Source of the DNA: Streptomyces fulvorobeus
GTDB lineage: Bacteria; Actinomycetota; Actinomycetes; Streptomycetales; Streptomycetaceae
DNA: 64,000 bases
Direction of reading: 5' to 3'
NCBI RefSeq assembly: GCF_013167895.1
Contig: NZ_BLWC01000001.1
Span: 1,488,001-1,552,000 of the forward strand
How positions within the stretch are numbered: position 1 is the stretch's first letter; each line of letters starts with the position of its first letter. This document shows, one piece after another, positions 41,756 to 51,315 of the stretch. The position numbers and the translations under genes were made by a program. The notes below the pieces were generated by a model, which had not been told where the DNA came from, made no database searches, and saw nothing but the letters and a program-made list of their open reading frames with translations.

Positions 41756-43381
41756 TCAGTGGTGGCCGTGGCCGCTGGTGATCTCCTTGTACTCCTCGGC
41801 GGTGGGCTTGGCGATCTGGCCGTCCTCGCCGTAGTAGCCCTTGCTCAGCTTGACGCGCAGCTTCTCCACCGGGGAGACCTTGCGCCTGACACCGTTCTCG
41901 TCGACCGCCGGGCCGATCTCGGCCGGCTGGTACTGCTCGTGCGCGGTCAGCGTGTGCAGCTGGCCGGGGCTGAGCGGCTCGTGGATCTCGACGAACTCAC
42001 CGTGCGGCAGGCGCTTGATGATGCCGGACTCACGTCCGTGCAGCACCTTGTCCCTGTCGCGGCGCTGGAGGCCGAGGCAGATCCGCTTGGTCACGATGAA
42101 CGCGATGACCGGAGCCACGAAGAACGCGATCCGCACGAACCAGGTGATGGCGTTGATCGACAGGTGGAAGTGCGTGGCCCACACGTCGTTGCCGCCACCG
42201 ACGAGCAGCACGAAGTACCAGGTGATCCAGGCCACGCCGAACGCGGTGCGGGTGGGCACGTTGCGCGGGCGGTCAAGGATGTGGTGCTCCCGCTTGTCGC
42301 GGGTGACCCAGGACTCGAGGAACGGGTAGACCGCGATCACGACCAGGACCAGCGGGAAGACCATCAGCGGGATGAACACGCCCAGGACGAGCGTGTGGCC
42401 CCACAGGTTGATCTCCCAGCCCGGCATCACCCGGATGAGCCCCTCGGAGAAGCCCATGTACCAGTCGGGCTGCGCGCCGGTCGACACCTGGTCGACGCGG
42501 TACGGGCCGAGGGCCCAGATCGGGTTGATCGAGGCGATCGCCGAGACGATGGCGATGACGCCGAAGACCAGGAAGAAAAAGCCTCCGGCCTTCGCCATGT
42601 ACACCGGCAGCAGCGGCATGCCGACGACGTTCTTGTTCGTCTTGCCGGGACCCGCGAACTGCGTGTGCTTGTGGTAGAAGACCAGGATCAGGTGGGCTAC
42701 CACGAGCCCGAGCATGATGCCCGGCAGCAGCAGGATGTGGACGGAGTAGAACCGGGCGACGAAGTCGACGCCGGGGAACTCCCCGCCGAACAGGAACATC
42801 GAGAGGTACGTTCCGACGACCGGCACCGACAGCACGGCGCCCTGCATGAAGCGGACACCGGTGCCCGACAGCAGGTCGTCCGGGAGCGAGTAGCCGGTGA
42901 ACCCGGTGAACATGCCGAGGACGAACAGCAGGAAGCCGAACAGCCAGTTGACCTCACGCGGCTTGCGGAAAGCACCCGTGAAGAAGACGCGCATCATGTG
43001 CACGAACATGGCGGCCAGGAAGATCAGCGCGCCCCAGTGGTGGATCTGCCGGACGAGCAGGCCGCCGCGGACGTCGAAGCTGATGTGCAGCGTCGAGGCG
43101 TACGCCTCGGACATCCGGATGCCCTGCAGCGGCTCGTACGAGCCGTGGTACACGACCTCGTTCATGCTGGGGTGGAAGAACAGCGTCAGATACACACCCG
43201 TGAGGATGATGATGATGAAGCTGTAGAGGGCGATCTCCCCGAGCATGAAGGACCAGTGGTCCGGGAAGATCTTGCGCATGTTGGCCTTGGCCAGGCCGTA
43301 GATGCCGAGCCGGCCGTCCGCCCAGTCGGCCACCCGCTCACCGGCGGGCGCCTTGCGCTTCGTGTCTGTCGCAGTACTCAT
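41756..43381 (-). CDS. qcrB: menaquinol-cytochrome c reductase cytochrome b (QcrB)
   Basis: A 541-residue polytopic cytochrome b of the actinobacterial bc1 complex, carrying haems bL and bH and the quinol sites. LHISFDVRGGLLVRQIHHWG and FVHMMRVFFTGAFRKPREVNW hold haem ligands, and GFTGYSLPDDLLSG is the conserved segment after helix C. About eight or nine transmembrane helices are visible, plus a charged C-terminal tail ending GHGHH. It is the last gene of ctaE-qcrC-qcrA-qcrB, overlapping qcrA by four bases. QcrB is the target of Q203-type inhibitors in mycobacteria. Confidence 0.97.
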   Translation of the reverse strand: MSTATDTKRKAPAGERVADWADGRLGIYGLAKANMRKIFPDHWSFMLGEIALYSFIIIILTGVYLTLFFHPSMNEVVYHGSYEPLQGIRMSEAYASTLHISFDVRGGLLVRQIHHWGALIFLAAMFVHMMRVFFTGAFRKPREVNWLFGFLLFVLGMFTGFTGYSLPDDLLSGTGVRFMQGAVLSVPVVGTYLSMFLFGGEFPGVDFVARFYSVHILLLPGIMLGLVVAHLILVFYHKHTQFAGPGKTNKNVVGMPLLPVYMAKAGGFFFLVFGVIAIVSAIASINPIWALGPYRVDQVSTGAQPDWYMGFSEGLIRVMPGWEINLWGHTLVLGVFIPLMVFPLVLVVIAVYPFLESWVTRDKREHHILDRPRNVPTRTAFGVAWITWYFVLLVGGGNDVWATHFHLSINAITWFVRIAFFVAPVIAFIVTKRICLGLQRRDRDKVLHGRESGIIKRLPHGEFVEIHEPLSPGQLHTLTAHEQYQPAEIGPAVDENGVRRKVSPVEKLRVKLSKGYYGEDGQIAKPTAEEYKEITSGHGHH

Positions 43382-44430
43382 CCGCGCTCCCAGAATGCAG
43401 CACCGACGGGCTCTTCGAAGTCACCCAGCGCCTCGAGGTTGCCCTCATCGTTCACACCGATCCGCAGCTGCGGAAGAGGGTGACCGGCCGGACCGAAGAT
43501 GACGCGGGCGCCGTCGGAGAGGTCGAAGGTGGACTGGTGGCACGGGCAGAGGACGTGGTGCGTCTGCTGCTCGTACAGGCTGATCGGGCAGCCGACGTGG
43601 GTGCAGATCTTCGAGAACGCCACGATGCCCTCGTGGGCCCACTCGCGCTCACGCTTGTTCTTGATGTCGTCCGGCTCGATCCGGACGATCATCAGGGCGG
43701 CCTTGCCCATCTGCGTCTGGAAGTCGTGCGCGTCCTCCTCCAGGCCCTCGGGCATGGCGAAGGTCAGCGAGCCGACGACGATGTCCTCGGGGCGCAGCGG
43801 CTCCATCGTGTTCATGTTGATGAGCTGCTTGCCCCGGCTCCACATGGTGGTGCGGAGCTTCTTCTCCGGCAGCGGACCGAGGTCGCGCAGCAGCACCACG
43901 CCGGAGAGCGGCACCAGGGCCAGCGCGCCGAACATGGTGTTCCGGATCAGCTTGCGCCGGCCGAGGCCGGACTCGGCGGCACCGGCCGCGAAGTCCGCGA
44001 GGACCTGCGCCTTGACCTCGGGCTCGGCCTCGATCGGGTGACGCTCGGCGGCGGTCTCCACGTCGGACATCAGGGTGCGCGCCCAGTGGACGGCGCCCGC
44101 GCCGATGAAGAAGAGCGCCAGTCCCAGGGTCATACCGAGGGAGAAGTTCAGCGCGCTCACGTGGCCGAACGGCCAGATGTAGACGATCTGGTCGACCGGG
44201 AAGACGACGTAGGACGCGATGAACGCGACCGTCGCCAGCATGGACAGCGTGAACAGGAACGCGACCGCGCGCTCGGAGCGCCTCGCGGCCCGCTCGTCGA
44301 TGTCCTGGACGCGCGGCTTGTGGGCCGGCAGTCCCGGGTCGGCGAAGGGGTCGTCCGCCACCGTCACCGCGCCGTGCGCGGTGCCCTGCTCGACCGGCAG
44401 GATCTCTTCTGGAATCTCTTGGCTACTCAT
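43378..44430 (-). CDS. qcrA: Rieske iron-sulfur subunit (QcrA)
   Basis: 350 residues. Three N-terminal hydrophobic helices (AVAFLFTLSMLATVAFIASY, a second near FSLGMTLGLALFFIGAGAVH, and GALALVPLSGVVLL) are typical of actinobacterial QcrA. The C-terminal Rieske domain binds [2Fe-2S] through CTHVGCPIS and CPCHQSTFD (two Cys, two His). It moves electrons from quinol to cytochrome cc (QcrC). It overlaps qcrC upstream and qcrB downstream by four bases each. Confidence 0.97.
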   Translation of the reverse strand: MSSQEIPEEILPVEQGTAHGAVTVADDPFADPGLPAHKPRVQDIDERAARRSERAVAFLFTLSMLATVAFIASYVVFPVDQIVYIWPFGHVSALNFSLGMTLGLALFFIGAGAVHWARTLMSDVETAAERHPIEAEPEVKAQVLADFAAGAAESGLGRRKLIRNTMFGALALVPLSGVVLLRDLGPLPEKKLRTTMWSRGKQLINMNTMEPLRPEDIVVGSLTFAMPEGLEEDAHDFQTQMGKAALMIVRIEPDDIKNKREREWAHEGIVAFSKICTHVGCPISLYEQQTHHVLCPCHQSTFDLSDGARVIFGPAGHPLPQLRIGVNDEGNLEALGDFEEPVGAAFWERG

Positions 44431-45236
44431 GACTTCTTGGCCTTAGCGGTGTGGGCCGCGACCCAAACGGCAACTGCGATCAGTGCGCCGAGTCCGAAGA
44501 TCCAGCCGAAGAGACCCTCGCTGACCGGACCGAGACCACCCAGGGCCAGCCCACCGGGGCTCGCCGAGTCTTCTCCGTTCACGGCCTTGACGTACGCGAT
44601 GATGTCCCGCTTCTGCTGCTCCGGCATCGTGGTGTCGGGGAAGGAGGGCATGCTCTGCGGGCCGGTCTGCATGGCCTCGTAGATGTGCTTCGGGCTCACG
44701 TCTTCGAGGCTCGGGGCGTACTTGCCGTGCGTGAGCGCGCCGCCCTCTCCGGTGAAGTTGTGGCACTGCGCGCAGTTGGTACGGAACAGGTCGCCGCCAC
44801 GGGCGATGTCCGCGCCGTCGGGGCTGACCTGCTTCTCGGTCGGCGTGATCGGACCGGCGCCGAGCGACGCGACGTACGCCGCGAGCTGGTCGATCTCCGC
44901 CTGGGTGTAGACGACCTTCTTCTTCGGTACCTGGGCGCCCGGCTGCTGTGCCGGCATACGGCCCGTACCGACCTGGAAGTCGACGGCGGCGGAGCCGACG
45001 CCCGCGAGGGACGGCCCGTCGGTGGTGCCCTGACCGCCGGTTCCGTGGCAGCTGGCGCAGCCTACGGAGTAGAGCTTCTTGCCCTCGTCGATAGCGAGGG
45101 ACTGGGCGGTTTCGTCTGCCTGCGCCTTACCCGCAGGCGCAAAAACGGCGTACAGCCCCCCGGTAGCCGCCAGCGCGAGGAGTAGTACGACGACCGCCGC
45201 CAGCGGATGGCGTCGTCGTGCGGAGAGCTTTTTCAC
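44427..45236 (-). CDS. qcrC: dihaem cytochrome c subunit (QcrC)
   Basis: 269 residues. An N-terminal anchor (AAVVVLLLALAATGGLYAVF) precedes two c-type haem sites, CASCHGTGGQ and CAQCHNFTG. A C-terminal helix (FGWIFGLGALIAVAVWVAAH) anchors it again. This is the covalently attached dihaem cytochrome cc that replaces a soluble cytochrome c in the actinobacterial bc1-aa3 supercomplex, handing electrons to CtaC. It lies 55 bp after ctaE. Confidence 0.97.
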   Translation of the reverse strand: MKKLSARRRHPLAAVVVLLLALAATGGLYAVFAPAGKAQADETAQSLAIDEGKKLYSVGCASCHGTGGQGTTDGPSLAGVGSAAVDFQVGTGRMPAQQPGAQVPKKKVVYTQAEIDQLAAYVASLGAGPITPTEKQVSPDGADIARGGDLFRTNCAQCHNFTGEGGALTHGKYAPSLEDVSPKHIYEAMQTGPQSMPSFPDTTMPEQQKRDIIAYVKAVNGEDSASPGGLALGGLGPVSEGLFGWIFGLGALIAVAVWVAAHTAKAKKS

Positions 45237-45291
45237 GGATTACCCCGGTGTCAGGATCTTCTGCGTCGATGGTGTGTGGGTGCGAGCCCGG

Positions 45292-45912
45292 TTACTTGAT
45301 CATGTAGATCGTGGCGAACAGGCCGATCCAGACGACGTCGACGAAGTGCCAGTAGTAGGACACGACGATGGCGGCGGTGGCCTGTTCGTGGGTGAACCTC
45401 CTGGCTGCGTACGTCCTGCCGAGAACCAGCAGGAAGGCGATGAGACCGCCTGTCACATGCAGACCGTGGAAGCCGGTGGTCAGGTAGAACACCGAGCCGT
45501 ACGGGTCGGACGACAGGGAGAGCCCCGCGTCCTTGACCAGCTCGGTGTACTCCAGGACCTGGCCTCCGATGAAGATCGCACCCATCACGAACGTGATGAT
45601 GAACCAGGTGCGGAGCTTCTTCACGTCGCCCCGCTCCGCGGCGAAGACGCCGAGCTGGCAGGTGAGTGAGGAGAGCACCAGGATCGTGGTGTTCGTCGCC
45701 GAGAACGGGAAGTTCAGATGATGAGCCATCTCCTTCCAGTGATCCGGTCCCATCACCGATCGCAGGGTGAAGTACATCGCGAAGAGGGCCGCGAAGAACA
45801 TCAGCTCGGAACTCAACCAGATGATGGTTCCGACGCTGGTGAGGTTCGGCCGATTGACCGACGGGTGCGCGTGCCCGGTTTCTACTGTCGTTGCTGTCGC
45901 CACGACCGACAT
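45292..45912 (-). CDS. ctaE: cytochrome c oxidase subunit III (CtaE)
   Basis: 206 residues with five transmembrane helices. [51 protein letters not shown] and [20 protein letters not shown] are hallmark subunit III motifs. It stabilises the oxidase core. It is the first gene of the ctaE-qcrCAB operon. In Actinobacteria ctaE is usually joined to qcr rather than ctaCD, as here. It diverges from the receiver-like gene at 46100. Confidence 0.96.
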   Translation of the reverse strand: MSVVATATTVETGHAHPSVNRPNLTSVGTIIWLSSELMFFAALFAMYFTLRSVMGPDHWKEMAHHLNFPFSATNTTILVLSSLTCQLGVFAAERGDVKKLRTWFIITFVMGAIFIGGQVLEYTELVKDAGLSLSSDPYGSVFYLTTGFHGLHVTGGLIAFLLVLGRTYAARRFTHEQATAAIVVSYYWHFVDVVWIGLFATIYMIK

Positions 45913-46099
45913 TATGTCGGTCGCTTATCCCGCCCTCACTCCCGGGGGTGCCGTTCGGTGTGTCCGTCGCGTGTCTCCTCCCCGGACGGCCCATCGAATC
46001 GGTGTCGTCACCGGTGCTGACAGGCTGTGGGTCGGAGTACGATCCGCCCATCGGTTCATGCCCGGAGAGCCCCGAAGACGCAGATGTCACGGAGGAACA

Positions 46100-46501
46100 A
46101 TGCAGCCGACCGCCACGGTCCTGGTCTACAGCGACGACGCCAACACCCGCGAGCAGGTGAGGCTGGCAGCGGGTCGCAGGCCGGCGGCGGACGTGCCCCC
46201 GGTGGAGTTCGTCGAGTGCGCGACCCTGCCGGCCGTCCTCGCCGCCCTGGACGACGGCGGCGTCGACGTCTGCGTGCTGGACGGCGAGACCGCCCCCGCG
46301 GGCGGTATGGGCGTCTGCCGGCAGATCAAGGACGAGATCTTCCGCTGCCCGCCGGTGCTGCTGCTGATCGGGCGCCCGCAGGACGCCTGGCTGGCCACCT
46401 GGAGCCGCGCGGACGCCGCGGTGACTTTGCCGGTCGAGCCGGTCGAGTTCGCCGACGCCCTCGCGGCCCTGCTGCGGGGCAGGCTCTCCGTGGACGCCTG
46501 A
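46100..46501 (+). CDS. stand-alone receiver-like protein
   Basis: 133 residues with an alternating beta/alpha pattern like a response-regulator receiver (ATVLVYSDDANTREQVRLAA; VDVCVLDGETAPAGGMGVCR; PVLLLIGRPQDAWL). Asp61 sits where the phosphoacceptor would be and SDD at 11-13 where the acidic pair would be. The conserved Lys near the end is absent (TLPVEPVEFADAL). There is no output domain, so it is probably an atypical or non-phosphorylated receiver. GGAGG precedes the ATG. It is divergent from ctaE, and a regulatory link to respiration is only inference. Confidence 0.7.
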   Translation: MQPTATVLVYSDDANTREQVRLAAGRRPAADVPPVEFVECATLPAVLAALDDGGVDVCVLDGETAPAGGMGVCRQIKDEIFRCPPVLLLIGRPQDAWLATWSRADAAVTLPVEPVEFADALAALLRGRLSVDA

Positions 46502-46517
46502 GGGGTTCCGGCCGTCC

Positions 46518-46546
46518 GTGCGCCGTCCCGCCGAGGGGCGGCGCAC
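46518..46546. terminator. bidirectional hairpin between receiver gene and transpeptidase
   Basis: An 8-bp stem (46518-46525 / 46539-46546), with further inner C/G pairing, lies between the convergent stops at 46501 and 46557. Confidence 0.6.
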
Positions 46547-46556
46547 TCCGGCCGTG

Positions 46557-47816
46557 TCAGACGTGGGGGCGCAGCCGCGCCGCCTGGACGGTGTTCCCGG
46601 CCGGGCTGTCGGGCGTGCCGTTGTGCAGCGCGCTGCCCTTCTGCCACTTCTCCCAGGACAGGTTCCAGTCCCCGAAGCCGTTGTCGAACGGCGTCATCGT
46701 GTCGCCGATGCTTCCGACGACCTTGACGATGTCGCCCTGGCGCACGGTCTCGAAGAACCACTCCGCGTCGTCCGTGCTCATGCCCGTGCAGCCGTGGCTC
46801 ACGTTGGCGTTGCCCTGGGAACCGGTCGACCAGGGGGCGGCGTGCACGTACTCGCCGCTCCAGGTGACCCTGGTCGCGTAGTACACCGGCAGGTCGTACG
46901 ACTCGGACGAACCCTCGGCGATGCCGATGCTCGTACCGCGCATGCGTACGTAGTACTCCTTGCCCAGCACCACCTTGACGCCGTTGCGGGTGGAGAAGCC
47001 GGGCTTGCCCGTGGTCACCGGAATGGTGTTGATGACTTCCCCGTTGCGCTTCACCGTCATCGTGTGGGCCGAGGCGTCGGTGACGGCCTCGATCCGGTCC
47101 CCGGTGGTGAGCTTCAGCGGCTTCGCCGCCGCGCCGTAGAGGGAGTTGGTCACCTTGATGCCCGCGAGGTTGCTGCGCACCTCGATGGTGGCGTCGGCGG
47201 GCCAGTACTCCTGCGGGCGGTAGTGCAGGTTCTTGTCGTCGACCCAGTACCAGGAGCCGGTGGCGGCGGGGGTCGACCTGACCTTCAGCGCGCGCTCCAC
47301 GGTGGCCCTGGCCGCCTTGTCCCTCACCGGGGCGCTGAGTTCCGCCGTGACGGGCTGTCCGACGCCGTAGGTGCCCTTCTCCGGGCCGAAGGAGACCTTC
47401 AGCAGCCTCTTGGGCGATGCGGTGCCGAACGAGAGCGTACGGCTGCCGGGCGCGCCGTCCTCGTCCTCGGTGGAGACCTTGACGGTGTAGCGGGCGCCGG
47501 CGGCCAGGGGGGCGGTCGAATGCCAGCGCTTCCCGTCGGCGGCGAGCTCGCCGGCGAGGTGGCGGCCCTCGGCGTCCACCGCCGTCACGTCCGTGATGCG
47601 GCCGTCCCCGCCCTTGACGGTGATCTCGAGAGGCTTGTCCGGATCGGCCTTCTCCTTGCCGGAGGGGCCGTTGAAGGACACCTGCCCGGCGGCGTCGAAG
47701 GGCCGGGCGGACAGCGGATGACCATCCGGCCCGCCACAGGCGGTCGCAGCCGCGACCAGGGTCACGACCACCAGACTGCAGCTCACTACGGTGCGGGTGC
47801 GCGGCGTGTGCGTCAT
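46557..47816 (-). CDS. L,D-transpeptidase lipoprotein (YkuD, Ig-like domains)
   Basis: 419 residues. The signal peptide ends in a lipobox (AAATACGGPDG). Two Ig-like domains (about 40-250) precede the YkuD catalytic domain, with VHAAPWSTGSQGNANVSHGC, where His and Cys of HGCTGMS are catalytic, and a tail ending in WxKWQKGSALHNGTP. It makes 3-3 cross-links in peptidoglycan, like LdtMt2 (also lipobox plus Ig-like). It sits between the two respiratory operons but has its own promoter region; the terminator at 47874-47915 separates it from ctaF. Confidence 0.94.
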   Translation of the reverse strand: MTHTPRTRTVVSCSLVVVTLVAAATACGGPDGHPLSARPFDAAGQVSFNGPSGKEKADPDKPLEITVKGGDGRITDVTAVDAEGRHLAGELAADGKRWHSTAPLAAGARYTVKVSTEDEDGAPGSRTLSFGTASPKRLLKVSFGPEKGTYGVGQPVTAELSAPVRDKAARATVERALKVRSTPAATGSWYWVDDKNLHYRPQEYWPADATIEVRSNLAGIKVTNSLYGAAAKPLKLTTGDRIEAVTDASAHTMTVKRNGEVINTIPVTTGKPGFSTRNGVKVVLGKEYYVRMRGTSIGIAEGSSESYDLPVYYATRVTWSGEYVHAAPWSTGSQGNANVSHGCTGMSTDDAEWFFETVRQGDIVKVVGSIGDTMTPFDNGFGDWNLSWEKWQKGSALHNGTPDSPAGNTVQAARLRPHV

Positions 47817-47873
47817 GAACTCAACGTAAGAAGATTCATCCGATCCAGCGCGTTCAATGACTGCAAACGAGCG

Positions 47874-47915
47874 AAGGGGCCCGGCCCGCTCGGTACTGAG
47901 CGGGCCGGGCCCCTT
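47874..47915 (-). terminator. 18-bp hairpin terminator after ctaF
   Basis: Arms 47874-47891 and 47898-47915 are perfectly complementary with a 6-base loop, 35 bp downstream of the ctaF stop and 58 bp upstream of the transpeptidase start. It ends the ctaCDF operon. Confidence 0.88.
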
Positions 47916-47949
47916 GCGAGGTGGTACGGGTCCTACGGGTGGTGCGGTG

Positions 47950-48348
47950 TCACTGGGTCTGGTTCTCGCCCCGGTAGTACTCGAAGACCCAGCCGAAGAG
48001 ACCGATCAGCAGGATCGGGGCCGAGAAGTAGAGCAGCCACCAGCCGAAGACGACGCCCATGAAGGCGAACGCGCCGCCGATGGCCAGCGAGAGCGGCTGC
48101 CAGCTGTGCGGGGAGAAGAACCCCACGTCGCCGGCCTCGTCCGCGACATCGGCCTCCTTGTTGTCCTGGGCCATCGCGTCGACCCGGTTGGCCGTGAAGG
48201 CCAGGTAGAAGCCGATCATGACGGAGAGGCCGAAGGACAGGAACAGGGCGGTGGTACCGACCGGCTCCTTGGACCACACGCCGTACGTGATGGCCATGGC
48301 GAGGATGAAGACGCTCAGCCAGATGAACATCTTGCCCTGGATCTTCAC
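47950..48348 (-). CDS. ctaF: cytochrome c oxidase subunit IV (CtaF, actinobacterial)
   Basis: 132 residues with four hydrophobic helices ([72 protein letters not shown]). This is the small actinobacteria-specific fourth subunit of aa3 oxidase. AAGGAGG precedes the GTG start at 48348, which overlaps the ctaD stop by four bases. It is the last gene of ctaCDF. Confidence 0.93.
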   Translation of the reverse strand: MKIQGKMFIWLSVFILAMAITYGVWSKEPVGTTALFLSFGLSVMIGFYLAFTANRVDAMAQDNKEADVADEAGDVGFFSPHSWQPLSLAIGGAFAFMGVVFGWWLLYFSAPILLIGLFGWVFEYYRGENQTQ

Positions 48349-50081
48349 TTGCCTGCCTCCTTGCCGCCGACGACGGCCTTGTCGGCCTCGGAGTGGTACT
48401 CGAGCTGTTCGAGCGCCGCGATCTCCGGGTGGTGCAGGTCGAACGCCGGGGATTCGGAACGGATCCGCGGCAGCGTGAGGAAGTTGTGCCGCGGCGGCGG
48501 GCAGGACGTGGCCCACTCCAGCGAACGGCCGTAGCCCCACGGGTCGTCGACCTCGATCTTCTTGCCGTACTTGGCGGTCTTCCACACGTTGTAGAAGAAC
48601 GGCAGGATCGACAGGCCGAGCACGAACGAGGAGATCGTCGAGATCGTGTTCAGCGCGGTGAAGCCGTCCGCGGCGAGGTAGTCCGCGTACCGTCGCGGCA
48701 TTCCCTCGGCACCGAGCCAGTGCTGCACCAGGAACGTGCCGTGGAAGCCCACGAACAGCGTCCAGAACGTGATCTTGCCCAGCCGCTCGTCCAGCATCTT
48801 GCCCGTGAACTTCGGCCACCAGAAGTGGAATCCGGAGAACATCGCGAAGACCACGGTGCCGAACACCACGTAGTGGAAGTGCGCCACGACGAAGTACGAG
48901 TCGGAGACGTGGAAGTCCATCGGGGGCGAGGCCAGGATGACGCCGGTCAGACCACCGAAGGCGAAGGTGATCAGGAAGCCGACGGCCCAGAGCATCGGGG
49001 TCTCGAAGGACAGCGAGCCCTTCCACATCGTGCCGATCCAGTTGAAGAACTTCACACCGGTGGGCACCGCGATGAGGAAGGTCATGAACGAGAAGAACGG
49101 CAGCAGCACGCCGCCCGTCACGTACATGTGGTGCGCCCAGACCGTCACGGAGAGACCCGCGATGGAGATGGTCGCCGCGATGAGGCCGATGTAGCCGAAC
49201 ATCGGCTTCCGGCTGAACACCGGAATCACCTCGGAGACGATGCCGAAGAACGGCAGGGCGATGATGTACACCTCTGGATGGCCGAAGAACCAGAAGAGGT
49301 GCTGCCAGAGCAGTGCTCCGCCGTTGGACGCGTCGAAGATGTGCGCACCGAATTTACGGTCCGCCTCCAGCGCGAAGAGCGCGGCCGCCAGGACCGGGAA
49401 CGCGAGCAGGACCAGCACACCGGTCAGCAGCACGTTCCAGGTGAAGATCGGCATCCGGAACATCGTCATGCCGGGCGCGCGCATGCAGATGATCGTGGTG
49501 ATGAAGTTGACCGAGCCGAGGATCGTGCCGAAGCCCGAGAAGGCCAGACCCATGATCCACATGTCGGCGCCGACACCCGGCGAGCGGACGGCGTCCGACA
49601 GCGGGGAGTAGGCGAACCAGCCGAAGTCGGCCGCGCCCTGCGGGGTCAGGAAGCCCGCCACCGCGATGATCGAGCCGAAGAGGTACAGCCAGTACGCGAA
49701 CATGTTCAGCCGCGGGAACGCCACGTCGGGCGCGCCGATCTGCAGCGGCATGATCCAGTTGGCGAATCCGGCGAACAGCGGCGTCGCGAACATCAGCAGC
49801 ATGATCGTGCCGTGCATCGTGAACGCCTGGTTGAACTGTTCGTTCGACATGATCTGCGTGCCCGGACGGGCCAGCTCGGCGCGCATGAAGAGCGCCATGA
49901 TCCCGCCGATGCAGAAGAACGCGAACGAGGTGACCAGGTAGAGCGTGCCGATCGTCTTGTGGTCAGTGGTGGTCAGCCACTTGATGACGACGTTTCCCGG
50001 CTGCTTGCGCCGCACCGGCAGCTCGTCCTCGTACGAGTCGTCTGCTGCCTCGGCACCCTGAGGTTCGTTGAGGATGCTCAC
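48345..50081 (-). CDS. ctaD: cytochrome c oxidase subunit I (CtaD)
   Basis: 578 residues from the GTG at 50081, which overlaps the ctaC stop. It is the catalytic aa3 subunit. [20 protein letters not shown] holds a haem a ligand. [10 protein letters not shown] holds CuB His and the cross-linked Tyr. [10 protein letters not shown] holds two further CuB His. [18 protein letters not shown] holds haem a3 and haem a His. Twelve helices are expected. It is the proton-pumping terminal oxidase of the bc1-aa3 supercomplex. Confidence 0.97.
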   Translation of the reverse strand: MSILNEPQGAEAADDSYEDELPVRRKQPGNVVIKWLTTTDHKTIGTLYLVTSFAFFCIGGIMALFMRAELARPGTQIMSNEQFNQAFTMHGTIMLLMFATPLFAGFANWIMPLQIGAPDVAFPRLNMFAYWLYLFGSIIAVAGFLTPQGAADFGWFAYSPLSDAVRSPGVGADMWIMGLAFSGFGTILGSVNFITTIICMRAPGMTMFRMPIFTWNVLLTGVLVLLAFPVLAAALFALEADRKFGAHIFDASNGGALLWQHLFWFFGHPEVYIIALPFFGIVSEVIPVFSRKPMFGYIGLIAATISIAGLSVTVWAHHMYVTGGVLLPFFSFMTFLIAVPTGVKFFNWIGTMWKGSLSFETPMLWAVGFLITFAFGGLTGVILASPPMDFHVSDSYFVVAHFHYVVFGTVVFAMFSGFHFWWPKFTGKMLDERLGKITFWTLFVGFHGTFLVQHWLGAEGMPRRYADYLAADGFTALNTISTISSFVLGLSILPFFYNVWKTAKYGKKIEVDDPWGYGRSLEWATSCPPPRHNFLTLPRIRSESPAFDLHHPEIAALEQLEYHSEADKAVVGGKEAGK

Positions 50082-51046
50082 AGTTTGTTCGTCTCCGCAT
50101 TCCTGGCCGGGTCCGTCTGCTCGATGCCTGCCGGCACGTAGCCCGTCTGACCCTTCTCCGCCAGCTCCTTGAGGTGCTGCTGGTAACGCTCCGGGGAGAC
50201 GACCTTGACGTTGAAGAGCATCCGGGAGTGGTCGACGCCGCAGAGCTCGGCGCACTTGCCCTTGAAAGTGCCCTCCCGGTTGGGAGTGACCTCGAACGCG
50301 TTGGTGTAGCCCGGAATGACGTCCTGCTTCATGAGGAACGGCACCACCCAGAAGGAGTGGATGACGTCACGGGAAGTCAGGACGAAACGGACCTTCTCCC
50401 CCTTCGGCAGCCACAGGGTCGGGCCCGGGTTGCCGTTCTGGGGGTTGCGGTCGCCGGGGACGCCCACGTCGTGGACGCCGCCGGCGCCCTCGGGGAAGTC
50501 CTCGCGGAACCGGTCGGGGATGGAGGCGAGCTCCTTGGGGATCTCGCTGCCGGCGGAGGGCTGGCCCTCCACCTTCTCGATGTAGTTGAAGCCCCAGCTC
50601 CACTGGTAGCCGACCACGTTGATGGTGTGGGCGGGCTTGTCCTCAAGCGCCAGGAGCTTCGATTCGTCGCGTGCGGTGAAGTAGAACAGCACCGAGACGA
50701 TGATGAGGGGAACCACTGTGTACAACGCCTCGATGGGCATGTTGTACCTGGTCTGCGGAGGGACCTCCACCTTGGTGCGCGAACGCCGGTGGAAGATGAC
50801 ACTCCAGAGGATCAACCCCCAGACAAGGGCACCCGTGACGAGCGCTGCCGCCCACGAGCCTTGCCAGAGGGAGAGGATCCGAGGGGCCTCTTCCGTTACC
50901 GGTGTGGGCATACCGAGGCGGGGAAAATCTTCCCAGTTGTACGAACAACCTGAGGCCGTCGCCAGAACCAGGCCCGCAGTCAGCACCTGCGGCAGCTTCC
51001 GCCGCATCGGGCGCCGCGACGAGCGGTCGGAGCCGTTGGGACTCAC
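50078..51046 (-). CDS. ctaC: cytochrome c oxidase subunit II (CtaC)
   Basis: 322 residues from the GTG at 51046 (GGGAAGG upstream). A lipobox-like signal ([10 protein letters not shown]) and two helices ([37 protein letters not shown]) precede the CuA domain. The CuA ligands are visible in RDVIHSFWV and [13 protein letters not shown] (two Cys, two His, Met). The conserved YQWSWGFNY aromatic patch is present. It accepts electrons from QcrC. It is first in ctaC-ctaD-ctaF and diverges from the cysteine desulfurase-TusA gene. Confidence 0.96.
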   Translation of the reverse strand: MSPNGSDRSSRRPMRRKLPQVLTAGLVLATASGCSYNWEDFPRLGMPTPVTEEAPRILSLWQGSWAAALVTGALVWGLILWSVIFHRRSRTKVEVPPQTRYNMPIEALYTVVPLIIVSVLFYFTARDESKLLALEDKPAHTINVVGYQWSWGFNYIEKVEGQPSAGSEIPKELASIPDRFREDFPEGAGGVHDVGVPGDRNPQNGNPGPTLWLPKGEKVRFVLTSRDVIHSFWVVPFLMKQDVIPGYTNAFEVTPNREGTFKGKCAELCGVDHSRMLFNVKVVSPERYQQHLKELAEKGQTGYVPAGIEQTDPARNAETNKL

Positions 51047-51315
51047 GTAGCGCCTTCCCGAGAGTCTCGCCCGCACGGTCGGCGCGCCCGTCTCTGGTCG
51101 GTCGCCGGCCCTGACGCGGGCAGGGGTTTGGATGTTTATGCGGACCAAACCCTACTGGACGCTATCCGGGGTCGCGCGGGGAGGGTGCCCAACGCGCCGT
51201 CCGGCGCCCCGAAGGGGTGGAATCCTGGCCTCCGGGAACCATCTGACGCCCCCTCCCCTGCCGGGACGGGTCTCCCCCTCCCCCTGTACGCCCGGCCGCG
51301 GGCTAGCGTGGCGCC

